DNA from: Streptomyces parvus
GTDB taxonomy: Bacteria > Actinomycetota > Actinomycetes > Streptomycetales > Streptomycetaceae
DNA length: 64,000 nucleotides
Direction: 5' to 3'
NCBI RefSeq assembly: GCF_014648875.1
Contig: NZ_BMRY01000007.1
Location: forward strand, 124,001-188,000
A program made the translations under genes and the position numbers. Of this stretch, positions 52,571 to 61,434 are shown piece by piece. The notes under the pieces were generated by a model. That model was not told where the DNA came from, did no database searches, and was given only the letters and a program-made list of their open reading frames with translations. Within the stretch, counting starts at the first letter, position 1, and each line of letters opens with the position of its first letter.

Positions 52571-53692
52571 ATGGTGACAAGACTCAACCGATCAACCCTG
52601 GTGTCCGCGCTCGTCGTGGCCACCGCCCTGGCGCTGGTCGCGCTCGGGCTGTCCGTGATCGCGAACGCCGGACCGGCCGCCGCAGGTGCGGCCCCGAAGG
52701 CGGCCGGCGAGCCCGCCGCGGCCTCGCACGCCATGCAGGGGCACAAGATGGCGCCGGCCAAACCCGTGGCCTTCGGGGACGACCCCGACGGTGACGGCTA
52801 CATACCCGCTGACCCGCCGGTCACGGGCGTGGAGCCGTCCGACGAGATCCCGCCGCACCGCTACTTCCACGAGTTCCAGGCCAACTGCTCGGTCAACCAC
52901 ACCGCTCCGGACGACCCGATCGTCTATCCGGGGCAGGCCGGGGCCTCACACGACCACACGTTCATGGGCAACGACACCACGGACGCGAACAGCACCACCG
53001 CATCCCTGAGCGCGGGCGGCACGAAGTGCCTGGCACCCGGCGACCTGTCCGCGTACTGGATGCCGACCCTCTACGACGGCGACGAGGAGGTCCGCCCGAT
53101 CGGTCCCCAGACCACCTACTACAAGGCCGGAGTCACGGACTACCGCACCGTCCGGCCCTTCCCCAAGGGGCTGCGGTTCGTCGTCGGCAGCCCCACGCAG
53201 ACCGCCGAGGAGTTCCGCGACCACCCCGGCATGGTCGAGGGGTACGAGTGCGGCGAGAGCTACCACAACTACGACTTCCCGGCCGTCTGCCCGACCAGCC
53301 AGGACACCCAGCTCAACCTGCGTATGCAGGCGCCCAGTTGCTGGGACGGCAAGTATCTGGACACCCCCGACCACAAGGCCCACATGGCCTACCCGGTCGT
53401 GATGGGGGCCAACCAGGACGTCTGCCCGCCGAGCCACCCGGTCGCCCTGCCGATGATCGAGTTCAAGATGGCGTGGCCGGTCAACGGTGACATGTCGCAG
53501 GTGAGGCTGGCCAGCGGCACCGGCCACTCCTTCCACTACGACTTCTTCAACGCCTGGGACAACGCAACGCTCGACGCCCTGGTCGACCACTGCATCGTCG
53601 GTGCTCTCCAGTGCAACGCCCGTGGCTACGACGAGAACAACCCGGGCGAGGGCGCGGCCCTGGACGAGAACTACGAACTGCCCCGGCCCTGA
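52571..53692 (+). CDS. Secreted DUF1996 protein
   Basis: 373 residues; ATG 52571 follows GGAGG by five bases. Signal about 1-38. The DUF1996 pattern runs from residue 95: PHRYFHEFQANCSVNHTAP, DPIVYPGQAGASHDHTFMG, SAYWMPTLYDG, and SCWDGKYLDTPDHKAHMAYP. The domain is widespread in fungi and actinomycetes, often near polysaccharide-degrading enzymes, function unknown. His and Cys residues are many and may bind metal. Confidence 0.85.
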   Translation: MVTRLNRSTLVSALVVATALALVALGLSVIANAGPAAAGAAPKAAGEPAAASHAMQGHKMAPAKPVAFGDDPDGDGYIPADPPVTGVEPSDEIPPHRYFHEFQANCSVNHTAPDDPIVYPGQAGASHDHTFMGNDTTDANSTTASLSAGGTKCLAPGDLSAYWMPTLYDGDEEVRPIGPQTTYYKAGVTDYRTVRPFPKGLRFVVGSPTQTAEEFRDHPGMVEGYECGESYHNYDFPAVCPTSQDTQLNLRMQAPSCWDGKYLDTPDHKAHMAYPVVMGANQDVCPPSHPVALPMIEFKMAWPVNGDMSQVRLASGTGHSFHYDFFNAWDNATLDALVDHCIVGALQCNARGYDENNPGEGAALDENYELPRP

Positions 53693-53708
53693 CCCCTCCC
53701 CGTCGCGT

Positions 53709-53741
53709 CTCCCTCATGGACGCACCGCGCCCATGAGGGAG
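53709..53741 (+). terminator. Terminator after the DUF1996 gene
   Basis: CTCCCTCATGG and CCATGAGGGAG form a perfect 11-bp stem with an 11-nt loop. Its right arm overlaps the operator at 53738, so repressor binding and termination may interact. Confidence 0.65.
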
Positions 53742-53751
53742 AGCGCTCTCC
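53738..53751. promoter_or_regulatory. Palindromic operator, copy 3
   Basis: GGAGAGCGCTCTCC, identical to copy 2, 64 bp before the glycoside hydrolase start. Confidence 0.7.
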
Positions 53752-53814
53752 AAGTTTTCCCGTACCTCGGCACCCCCACCCGCACCCCGACTCCCGTGAG
53801 GAGCTTCTCCCCCC

Positions 53815-55581
53815 ATGATCACGTCCCGTTCTCGACGACCGGCCCGCCCCCGTGGCCGTACCACCGCACGCCTCGCCGTCGCCGGGCTCCTGGCCGCCAC
53901 GGCCGCCGCCCTTCCGGTCCCGACCGCCCAGGCCGCCGGAAGTGTGGTCAAAGTGACCGGCTCCCAGGGCGCCTGGCAGCTGACCGTGGACGGCGCCCCG
54001 TACACCGTGAAGGGCCTGACCTGGGGTCCGTCCGTCGCGGACGCCGGGCAGTACATGCCCGACGTGAAGTCTATGGGCGTCAACACGATCCGTACGTGGG
54101 GCACCGACGCCACCACGAAGCCCCTGCTGGACAGCGCGGCCGAGAACGGCATCAAGGTGATCGCCGGGTTCTGGCTCCAGCCGGGCGGCGGTCCCGGCAG
54201 CGGCGGCTGTGTGAACTACCTGACGGACACCGCGTACAAGAACGACATGCTCGCCGAGTTCCCGAAGTGGGTGGAGGCCTACAAGGACCATGAGGGCGTC
54301 CTCATGTGGAACGTCGGCAACGAGTCGGTGCTCGGTCTGCAGAACTGCTACAGCGGCGACGAGCTGGAGCGGCAGCGCGACGCGTACACCAACTTCGTCA
54401 ACGAGATCGCCAAGAAGATCCACGCGGTCGACCCGAACCACCCGGTCACCTCGACCGACGCCTGGACCGGTGCCTGGCCGTACTACAAGAAGAACGCGCC
54501 CGACCTCGACCTGTACGCCGTCAACTCCTACGACGCCGTCTGCGACATCCGCGCCACCTGGGAGAGCGGCGGCTACGACAAGCCCTACATCGTCACCGAG
54601 GGCGGGCCCGCCGGCGAGTGGGAGGTCCCGGACGACGCCAACGGCATCCCGGACGAACCCACGGACGTGGCAAAGGCGGAGGGCTACCAGCGGGCCTGGG
54701 ACTGCGTCAACGGGCATCAGGGGGTGTCGCTCGGGGCCACGTTGTTCCACTACGGCACCGAGTACGACTTCGGCGGCGTCTGGTTCAACCTGCTTCCGGC
54801 GGGCCAGAAGCGGCTCTCGTACTACGCGGTGAAGGAGGCGTACGGGGCGGACACCTCCGGCGACAACACTCCGCCGGTCATCAGCGGCATGACCGTCGAC
54901 AACGCCTCCGCCGTCGAGGCGGGCAAGCCGTTCACGTTCAGGGCGTCCGTCTCCGACCCAGACGGCGACGCGCTCACCCACCAGGTGCTGGTCAACTCCA
55001 AGTACATCGACGACAGCGGCCAGTTGACGGACGCCGACTTCACCGACCGCGGTGACGGCACCTTCGAGGTCACCGCGCCGGACAAGCTCGGCGTCTGGAA
55101 GGTCTACCTCAAGTCGACCGACGGGAAGGGCAACGTCGGCATCGAGACGAAGTCCTTCACGGTGGTTCCGCCGAAGGTCGACGGGGTGAACCTGGCCTCC
55201 GGCAAGCCCGCCGAGGCCTCGTCCTTCCAGCCGGACAGCGTCGGCTGCCCCTGCCCGCCGGCCGGCGCCGTCGACGGCTCCTTCGACACGCGCTGGGCCA
55301 GCGAGTGGGCCGACCAGCAGTGGATCCAGGTCGACCTGGGCGCGACCACCTCCTTCGACCACGTCCAACTGGCCTGGGAGGCGGCCTACGCCAAGGCGTA
55401 CACCGTCCAGACCTCGGACAACGGGCAGGACTGGAACACCGTCCACACCGAGACGGCGGGCAACGGCGGCATCGACGACATCCAGGTCACCGGCAATGCG
55501 CGCTACGTCCGCGTGAGCGCCTCCGAGCGCGGCACCCCGTGGGGCTACTCGCTCTACGAGTTCGGCGTCTACCGGCGTTGA
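53815..55581 (+). CDS. Secreted glycoside hydrolase with discoidin (CBM32-like) domain
   Basis: 588 residues. Signal peptide about 1-40. Residues 45-345 form a GH2/GH5-like TIM barrel (VKGLTWGPSVADAGQYMPD, MGVNTIRTWGTDATT) with the likely acid/base in LMWNVGNESV and nucleophile in YIVTEGGPAGEW. Residues 360-455 are an Ig-like domain, and 460-588 a discoidin domain (AVDGSFDTRWASEWADQQW, WIQVDLGATTSFDHVQLAW). Probable beta-glucan target, inferred from the operator and neighbours. Confidence 0.8.
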   Translation: MITSRSRRPARPRGRTTARLAVAGLLAATAAALPVPTAQAAGSVVKVTGSQGAWQLTVDGAPYTVKGLTWGPSVADAGQYMPDVKSMGVNTIRTWGTDATTKPLLDSAAENGIKVIAGFWLQPGGGPGSGGCVNYLTDTAYKNDMLAEFPKWVEAYKDHEGVLMWNVGNESVLGLQNCYSGDELERQRDAYTNFVNEIAKKIHAVDPNHPVTSTDAWTGAWPYYKKNAPDLDLYAVNSYDAVCDIRATWESGGYDKPYIVTEGGPAGEWEVPDDANGIPDEPTDVAKAEGYQRAWDCVNGHQGVSLGATLFHYGTEYDFGGVWFNLLPAGQKRLSYYAVKEAYGADTSGDNTPPVISGMTVDNASAVEAGKPFTFRASVSDPDGDALTHQVLVNSKYIDDSGQLTDADFTDRGDGTFEVTAPDKLGVWKVYLKSTDGKGNVGIETKSFTVVPPKVDGVNLASGKPAEASSFQPDSVGCPCPPAGAVDGSFDTRWASEWADQQWIQVDLGATTSFDHVQLAWEAAYAKAYTVQTSDNGQDWNTVHTETAGNGGIDDIQVTGNARYVRVSASERGTPWGYSLYEFGVYRR

Positions 55582-55638
55582 TCCGGCGGGGCCCGCAAGC
55601 CCTCCGCGCCGTCCCATCCCCGCTGTCGGCGCGGCGGG

Positions 55639-55678
55639 AGCCCGCGGCGGCCACGGGCATCCGTGGCCGCCGCGGGCT
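55639..55678 (+). terminator. Terminator after the glycoside hydrolase
   Basis: Perfect 18-bp stem (55639-55656 with 55661-55678) and 4-nt loop, arm starting AGCCCGCGGCGG. Confidence 0.85.
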
Positions 55679-55719
55679 TGCCACGTCGTTCAGGGGCGAT
55701 GCGAGGTAGCGTCGTCGGC

Positions 55720-56481
55720 ATGGACTCTCGAACCACCGTTGAGCGCGCCCAGCGCCTCAAGCAACTGCACGCCGACCACAAGCCGCTCGTGCTGCCCACC
55801 GTATGGGACGTCTGGTCCGCGCGGACCGCGGTCGCCGCGGGCTTCCCCGCGCTGACCATCGGCAGCCACCCCCTCGCCGACTCCCGGGGGGCCGCCGACC
55901 AGGAGGGCCAGACCTTCGAGGAGGTGCTCGCCGCCGTCAGGCCGATCATCGCGGCGGTCGACGTCCCCGTCTCCGTGGACCTGGAGTCCGGCTACGGCCA
56001 GAAGCCCGCGGATCTCGTCGCCGGTCTGATCGAGGCCGGCGGTGTCGGTCTCAACATCGAGGACACCGTCCACTCGGAGGGCGGACGCGTGCGCAGCACG
56101 CAGGAGCACGCGAGCTATGTCGCGGGTCTGCGCGCTGCGGCCGACGACGCGGGCGTCCCGGTCTGGGTCAACGGGCGCACCGACCTCTTCGCGCACGCGG
56201 AGAACCCCTCCGGCGTCCTCGACGAGGTGATCGAGCGACTGCGCGCCCTGGAACAGGCCGGCGCCGACAGCGTCTACCCGGTGAAGATCCAGGACGACGA
56301 CGAGCTGCTCGCGGCGGTGACCGCGGCCGTCGCCGTTCCGGTGAACACCACGGCCCACCCGGTGAAGCACGACCTGGAGCGCTTCCGCCGCCTCGGCGTC
56401 GGCCGGATCACCTACGGTCCGCTGCTGCAGTTCGCGCTGACGGACGCGATGAAGGACATGCTGAAGCCGTGGGCGCCGTAG
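55720..56481 (+). CDS. Isocitrate lyase/PEP mutase family enzyme
   Basis: 253 residues. The pattern VLPTVWDVWSARTAVAAGFP, PVSVDLESGYGQ, GVGLNIEDTVHSEGG and VNGRTDLFA matches the ICL/PEPM superfamily, with the metal-binding Asp/Glu set. Substrate is not determined; many members cleave or rearrange oxaloacetate-like acids. ATG 55720 has no SD at the usual distance, so the mRNA may be leaderless or nearly so. Confidence 0.85.
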   Translation: MDSRTTVERAQRLKQLHADHKPLVLPTVWDVWSARTAVAAGFPALTIGSHPLADSRGAADQEGQTFEEVLAAVRPIIAAVDVPVSVDLESGYGQKPADLVAGLIEAGGVGLNIEDTVHSEGGRVRSTQEHASYVAGLRAAADDAGVPVWVNGRTDLFAHAENPSGVLDEVIERLRALEQAGADSVYPVKIQDDDELLAAVTAAVAVPVNTTAHPVKHDLERFRRLGVGRITYGPLLQFALTDAMKDMLKPWAP

Positions 56482-56501
56482 GCGTGTCCGCGATGTGACC
56501 T

Positions 56502-56533
56502 GCGAGCCGGTGGCCGATCGGCCACCGGCTCGC
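56502..56533. terminator. Perfect palindrome after the PEP-mutase-like gene
   Basis: A 32-bp perfect palindrome starting GCGAGCCGGTGGCCGA, 21 bp after the stop, with no loop bases. Probably a terminator. Confidence 0.6.
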
Positions 56534-56628
56534 CGCGCGAGGCGAAGGCGTTCCCCCCGGCGGGGCGTCGGTACATCGGCCCTGGAATCCCGTTGCCCCG
56601 GCGTCCGTCGAACGGGCACGCTTCCGGC

Positions 56629-57084
56629 ATGCGATTCCCCGCCGAAGCGCGCCGCGACGTCCACGTCCGCTACACCCGGCCAAGCTGTATGGGCGGGTTC
56701 GCCTGGTTCACCGTGGATTTCGAGCCGCTCCCGGACGGGCGCCTCGGCTTCGATTTCGTCAATCCGCTCGGCCCGGAGGACATCGACGCCGAGTGCGCGC
56801 AGGCGGTGAGCGACGGGATACTGCTGTGGCTGGTCGGAGCAGGACGCCGGAACGTCAACTTCGATCGCCCGCCCCTCCCCACGGCGAAGGAGCTCGCGGC
56901 GGGAGTGCCCGTCCGCCCGGACGCCGGGCCGGGGTTCATCGCCCTGCGCGCCGTGCTCCGGCACTCGCGCCTGCACCCCGTCGACTCCCTGCCGTGGACC
57001 CATGCGCGCGCGGGGTGGCGGGCCGCGGACAAGAGCTGGCGGGGCGGGGAAGCGGCCGACGACCCGATGGACCGTGCGCCGTAG
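56629..57084 (+). CDS. Hypothetical protein
   Basis: 151 residues. RRDVHVRYTRPSCMGGFAWF, then a beta strand FTVDFEPLPDGRLGFDFVNP and a helix DAECAQAVSDGILLWLVGAG. The pattern of an exposed beta sheet with one helix distantly recalls EF-G domain IV, but this is weak. Convergent with the gene at 57141. Confidence 0.6.
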   Translation: MRFPAEARRDVHVRYTRPSCMGGFAWFTVDFEPLPDGRLGFDFVNPLGPEDIDAECAQAVSDGILLWLVGAGRRNVNFDRPPLPTAKELAAGVPVRPDAGPGFIALRAVLRHSRLHPVDSLPWTHARAGWRAADKSWRGGEAADDPMDRAP

Positions 57085-57140
57085 AGACGTGTGGTCGCCG
57101 GGAGACGACCGGCGCGGACCGGTCTTTCCCTTGCCCGCTG

Positions 57141-58028
57141 TCAGCTGCTGAGGTCGAAGACGCCCCAATCGATGAAAGGTTCGGCCTGGACGTAGATCCT
57201 GCTGCCCCGGCCGACGACCCGTCGTCGGCCGACGACGGATCCGTCGGGCATGGTGAGCAGGCCGACGTCGGTCTGCTCGACGGATGTCCCGACAATTTCC
57301 CCATGGGCGAGTCGGTCCTGCTCTTCGCCGTAGCCGCCGTAGAAGGCCACTCGATCACCGTGGACGGCCACCGCCTTTGCTCCCCGCACCTGGTTCTCCC
57401 ACACTCGCACGGGCCGTTCACGACGGTCGGGACGTATCTCGACGAGGGGGAAGTCCGTGTACGGGCAAGCCCAGGCGGCGGTGCCCGACACGTTCAGGGC
57501 GTAGCAGTCGAAGAGACCGGGGATGTGGGCGTCGTCCGACATCCAGGTGGGCCGGCCCGCGGCGCTCCAGCGGCGGATTCCGATCGGGTTCTCGTCGAAG
57601 TGCCCCACCCAGATCTGGCCGGCCTCGTCCACGAGCAGATGCTCGATGGCGTCACCGACGGAGAAGGACAAGATCTCGCGGCCGTGCGCGCCGAAGACCT
57701 GGACCTGGTTCGCGTCCTCGTATCGCCGGGCGCGAGGCGCGGCGACGACGAACCCGCCGTCGGGCAGGCGGTCCAGGTGCGGCCGGCGGGCCCGCACGGC
57801 GCTCAGCTCGGTGCGTTCGATGCTGCCACCCGGGTGGACGGAGGCGACAAGGGCGTCGAAGGGCGGGACATCGCCGCCGGGCTGAGGAGCGTGTTCGCCG
57901 AGCAGCCAGTGGGTCGCGCCGAAGACATCGACGGTACTGGTCAGGACGTGGAGGCTGTGGTGCGCTCGGGGGAGGCGGGCGTAGGGCATGAGGGCGGCCC
58001 GGACGCCATGGCTCTTTCTTGTCGTCAC
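57141..58028 (-). CDS. Beta-propeller-like hypothetical protein
   Basis: 295 residues from GTG 58026-58028 with GGAGG nine bases upstream. Repeated short strands such as HLLVDEAGQIWVGHFDENP, GLFDCYALNVSGTAAWACP and AVAVHGDRVAFYGGYG suggest a six- or seven-bladed propeller without signal peptide. No enzyme motif seen. Confidence 0.65.
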   Translation of the reverse strand: MTTRKSHGVRAALMPYARLPRAHHSLHVLTSTVDVFGATHWLLGEHAPQPGGDVPPFDALVASVHPGGSIERTELSAVRARRPHLDRLPDGGFVVAAPRARRYEDANQVQVFGAHGREILSFSVGDAIEHLLVDEAGQIWVGHFDENPIGIRRWSAAGRPTWMSDDAHIPGLFDCYALNVSGTAAWACPYTDFPLVEIRPDRRERPVRVWENQVRGAKAVAVHGDRVAFYGGYGEEQDRLAHGEIVGTSVEQTDVGLLTMPDGSVVGRRRVVGRGSRIYVQAEPFIDWGVFDLSS

Positions 58029-58205
58029 GGGGTGGATCCTCCCCGACGTCCGAAACGGGCGACAACCCGTTTCGGTGCGCCCCGTGCGGCGGCGACCCAC
58101 CGTACGCCCCCGTGCGTTCGGTGCGGGATCAGTCAGCGGTACGCATCCGGCCGCGGCGGGGGATTCGCCGCGGCCGGATGGGCCGGCAGTGCTGGTGGGG
58201 GAGGA

Positions 58206-58715
58206 TCAGGCGGCCGACCGGCCGGCGCGCCGCGCCGCGTGTTCCCGGATCAGCTCCGCGTACCGGAGCCCGCTGCTCTTGACCGTACGGCGCTGGGTCG
58301 CGTAGTCCACGTGGACCAGGCCGAACCGCTTGTCGTAGCCGTACGCCCACTCGAAGTTGTCCATCAGGGACCAGGCGAAGTACCCGGCCAGGGGAGCGCC
58401 CCCGGCGACCGCGCGGGCGCAGGCGGCCAGGTGCTCCTCCAGATAGCGGACGCGCTCCGGGTCGTGCACCGAGCCGTCCGCCGCGACGACGTCCTCGTAC
58501 GCCGAACCGCTCTCGGTGACGTAGATCCGCTGCACGCCGTACTCCTCGGTCAGCCGCAGCAGCAGCTGCTCCAGGCCCTCCGCGTGGACCTCCCAGTCCA
58601 TGTGGGTGAGCCGGGCGCCGGGGACGGAGACCTGCCGGGCGTGCGGTGCGGTTCCATCCGGGTCCGCGGTGACGATCTGCCGGAAGTAGTAGTTGAGTAA
58701 CCCCACACGGTCCAC
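58206..58715 (-). pseudogene. GH1 beta-glucosidase, 5' part missing
   Basis: Only the last 169 codons are present. [14 protein letters not shown], the nucleophile motif [13 protein letters not shown] and the end [22 protein letters not shown] are clear GH1 features, but the normal enzyme has about 450 residues. Similarity starts at about 58705, 27 bp from the end of the integrase gene. The missing 5' part is probably on the far side of the inserted element. Confidence 0.85.
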
Positions 58716-58741
58716 ACCTGCTCTGACCTGCTAAGGAAGAG
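58700..58741. other. Probable attachment junction of the right-hand element
   Basis: The GH1 coding sequence ends here and the integrase stop codon lies at 58742. The core site should lie inside this stretch, near TCAACTACTACTTCCGG on the minus strand. The exact core cannot be found without the other end. Confidence 0.5.
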
Positions 58742-60136
58742 TCAAGCGGCCTGTCCGTCAGGCCCCTGGGGAGAATCTGGGGAGAACGCCAGAGGGCCGG
58801 TTTCGGAGTCCACACGAGCCGCGCTCACAGGCGCAACGCCCTCCATCGCAGTATGCAGCAGACGCCCCAGAGCCGCCACGGCCCGCTTCCCGGAACGCGG
58901 CATGAAGTGCACGTAGGTCCGCAGCGTGAACGCCGGATCCGCATGCCCAAGCCACTCGGCGAGACGCCCCACTGTCTCCCCCTCGTGCAGCACCACGCTC
59001 GCGAACGTATGCCGCAGCACGTGGAAGCCGTCCTCGCGGCCCATCTCCCACTTCGTGCGACGCCACGGACGATCGGTCTTCCCGGCGACGAGCTCCACCA
59101 CCGGCTGCGGGATCAGGCCCGCATCGGCCAGTGCCGGCTTCCAGAAGAAGTCGTTGAACGTGTCCCGCTTGAGGGCCTTCTTTGAGTGCGAGGTTGCCAC
59201 GTAGAGCCTGACCGTCCTCAGGGGCCGCTCCTCCCAGGCCAGGTTCGGCCTGTCGGGGTCGATCCACGGGAGCGTGACCTCAACGGGCGGGAACTGCTTC
59301 TCGTGCTGCTGCAGTGCCCGTCCCAGTTCGGGTGGGCATGGCGCTTCACGGGTCTTGTTCCCCTTGGGTGGGGCGAAGGCCAGCCCCTGGTTGAGCTTCA
59401 CGATCTGCCTCTGGACCTGGATCACATCGTCCTCGGAGCCGGTGATCTCCACGTCGTCCGGGGACAGGGCGAAAGCCTCACCCTGACGGAGCCCGGCGCA
59501 GAAGGCCACATCCAGGAGGATGCGGTAGCGGGCGTCGAGGTGTTTGCGGACCAGGGCTACGGTCTCTACCGGCCAGGCCTTGGCGCGGGACTTCGGCTGG
59601 ACCGGAGCTTTCAAGTCCTGGTCGCGGAAGGGGTTTTCGGGGATGCGTTTGGCCTTGTGGGCTGCCTGGAGGATTGTGGAGAAGTGGGCCCACGTCGCCC
59701 GCATGGTGGTGGGATCCAGCCCCTTCTTCTCCGCGAGGGTGACCCAGTGCTTGATCTCGTCGTGGCCGATCCTGTTGAGCGGCATGGAGCCCATGAACGG
59801 CAGGATGTGGTTGAAGACCCTGCGCTGCATCGCCTCTTTGGTGCTCGGTGACCGGCGAAGGTTCGGCCACCAGTGCTCGCGCACGTACTGATCGAGGGTG
59901 ATCTCCCCGTTGCGGGGGTCGTAGAAGGCGCCGCGGGTGGTGTCGGTGGCGGCTTCCTTGAGCCAGGCCTTGGCCCCGCCGGGTCCTTCGAGGTTCTTGA
60001 ACGACCTGTCGCGGACGCCGGGTACCCCTGCGACGCGCCATCGCTTGCCCTGCCCGTGGCGGGCCGTCTCGCGCCGTTTGCCGGTCGCAGGGTCGGGCCG
60101 CTTGGTGTACCAGCGGTCCTCGATGTATCCCGGCAT
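58742..60136 (-). CDS. int: Tyrosine site-specific integrase
   Basis: 464 residues from ATG 60134-60136 after AGGAGG. An N-terminal AP2-like arm-binding part (residues 1-70), a core-binding helical domain (LDQYVREHWWPNLRRSPSTK), and the catalytic domain with Arg in FCAGLRQGEAFAL (about 245), HVLRHTFASVVLHEG and GHADPAFTLRTYVHFMP holding the His and Tyr. It inserts the element at the GH1 gene. The long insert before HxxR is typical of actinophage integrases. Confidence 0.92.
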   Translation of the reverse strand: MPGYIEDRWYTKRPDPATGKRRETARHGQGKRWRVAGVPGVRDRSFKNLEGPGGAKAWLKEAATDTTRGAFYDPRNGEITLDQYVREHWWPNLRRSPSTKEAMQRRVFNHILPFMGSMPLNRIGHDEIKHWVTLAEKKGLDPTTMRATWAHFSTILQAAHKAKRIPENPFRDQDLKAPVQPKSRAKAWPVETVALVRKHLDARYRILLDVAFCAGLRQGEAFALSPDDVEITGSEDDVIQVQRQIVKLNQGLAFAPPKGNKTREAPCPPELGRALQQHEKQFPPVEVTLPWIDPDRPNLAWEERPLRTVRLYVATSHSKKALKRDTFNDFFWKPALADAGLIPQPVVELVAGKTDRPWRRTKWEMGREDGFHVLRHTFASVVLHEGETVGRLAEWLGHADPAFTLRTYVHFMPRSGKRAVAALGRLLHTAMEGVAPVSAARVDSETGPLAFSPDSPQGPDGQAA

Positions 60137-60156
60137 CCTGTGGCCTCCTGGGCCGT

Positions 60157-60600
60157 CTAGGCGAACGCCACCTCGCTGGCGGTCGCGGTGATGATCTCTC
60201 CCTGCCAGAGCTGGAACCACTGGCCGCCGGCGAGGAGTTCCTCCAGTGCGGGGTTGAGGGCGTGGGCGAACTCATCGGCTGTCGCCGTGCGGGAGACGTG
60301 GACGGTGACGAGGCCCTTGCGCTCGCGTATCTGAACCAGGGGGGCCGGGTCGAACTCGGAGACCTCGAAGGTGACGCGCAGGGGGCTGGCAGGGGAGGCG
60401 ACGGAGATGATCTCGCCTCTCCACACCTGGTACCAGTGCGCATGGCTGAGGATGTTCGCGAGGGTGTCGTTGAGTGATCGCGTGAACTGGTGGGGTGTGG
60501 AGTGGCGGGCGACGCTGATCTGCAGGAGACCGCGGTCTTCGCGCCAGGTGGAGATGACCCCGGTGTTGAGGTCGGCAGCTTCGTATACAGCGCGCAGCAT
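60157..60600 (-). CDS. Phage-element protein with two repeats
   Basis: 147 residues from ATG 60598-60600 (GGAGG seven bases upstream). Two similar units: LQISVARHSTPHQFTRSLND ... HWYQVWRGEIISV and VTVHVSRTATADEFAHALNP ... QWFQLWQGEIITA. Function unknown. It ends 21 bp before the integrase and is probably cotranscribed with it. Confidence 0.65.
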   Translation of the reverse strand: MLRAVYEAADLNTGVISTWREDRGLLQISVARHSTPHQFTRSLNDTLANILSHAHWYQVWRGEIISVASPASPLRVTFEVSEFDPAPLVQIRERKGLVTVHVSRTATADEFAHALNPALEELLAGGQWFQLWQGEIITATASEVAFA

Positions 60601-60756
60601 AGAGCGCCCTCCCGTTGGTCGGTGCACATGTGACGGGTTAGTCGGATGCGCACGTTGTGGAAGGGTACGACTAGTTACGGGTGGTCGACAATAAGTTCAG
60701 AAAAGGTCTACTTGTTGCGCCATTCGATCTGCTGCGGACCGGCGGGTGCGGGTGTG

Positions 60757-61185
60757 CTAGGAGTCCTCGCGCTTGGTGCGTTCGTCGGCCTCGATCATCG
60801 CTCGCCAACGGCGTTGCTCCTGGGGGGACATGCCGCCCAGGTGGCCGAGGATGATGCGGACTTCGTCGCCGTAGCCGGCGAGTTCGGTGGCCTGGTATCC
60901 GAGCCACTGTTCGGCGGCTGCCTCGGCGATGCGCCGGAGGGGTAGTCCTGTGCCGTTGGCGATGGCGCGCAGCTGTGGCGGGAGCGGCGGGTTTACGGGG
61001 GGTGTCTTGACGAGCTTCTGGAGGGCTTGCTTGACCAGGCGGGTGTCGGTTTCGGGGTCCACGGCTTTGTTCGCCATCTCCTGGTAGGAGACGCCGCTCT
61101 CCTGGACTTCTTGGATGAGCCGCGACAGTGCGCCCATGGGTGGAGCCTCGGTGGGGCGGGTCTCCTCGGCGGTTGTTGCGGGCAT
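60757..61185 (-). CDS. Phage repressor-like HTH protein
   Basis: 142 residues from ATG 61183-61185 (AAGGA upstream). Residues 25-100 contain a probable HTH (SGVSYQEMANKAVD, then LPPQLRAIANGTGLPLRRIA) as in Streptomyces phage regulators. It is divergent from the Cro-like gene at 61435 with operators between, so it is the likely lysogeny repressor. Confidence 0.7.
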   Translation of the reverse strand: MPATTAEETRPTEAPPMGALSRLIQEVQESGVSYQEMANKAVDPETDTRLVKQALQKLVKTPPVNPPLPPQLRAIANGTGLPLRRIAEAAAEQWLGYQATELAGYGDEVRIILGHLGGMSPQEQRRWRAMIEADERTKREDS

Positions 61186-61290
61186 CGTGTCGTTTTCCTT
61201 TCGTGTCATGTCAGGCACCAACTGTCTCTCCAGGTTGCGTGGGGCTCCGAGAAAATTGCAGGTCAGTCAGCACAACCATCCTGGATCTGG

Positions 61291-61302
61291 GACGGATCGT
61301 CC
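61291..61302. promoter_or_regulatory. Phage operator copy 1
   Basis: GACGGATCGTCC, near-palindrome, between the divergent repressor-like and Cro-like genes. Related copies at 61368 and 61679. Confidence 0.6.
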
Positions 61303-61367
61303 ATAGATCAATGCTATCCAGCCACGCGCGAGGCTGATAGTCGGGGCTAGGGTGTCCCTGAAATGTT

Positions 61368-61379
61368 GACGAATCGTCC
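61368..61379. promoter_or_regulatory. Phage operator copy 2
   Basis: GACGAATCGTCC, 56 bp before the Cro-like TTG start. Confidence 0.65.
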
Positions 61380-61434
61380 CTGAGACGCTTAACTCAAGGG
61401 CAGTGAAGGGCACCGCCGTAACACTGGAGATCCA

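Noticed and set aside
53671-55617. 648-codon minus-strand frame antisense to the glycoside hydrolase
   Set aside because: The plus strand encodes an obvious secreted enzyme; the antisense product is Val/Asp/Arg/Gly-rich without domains.
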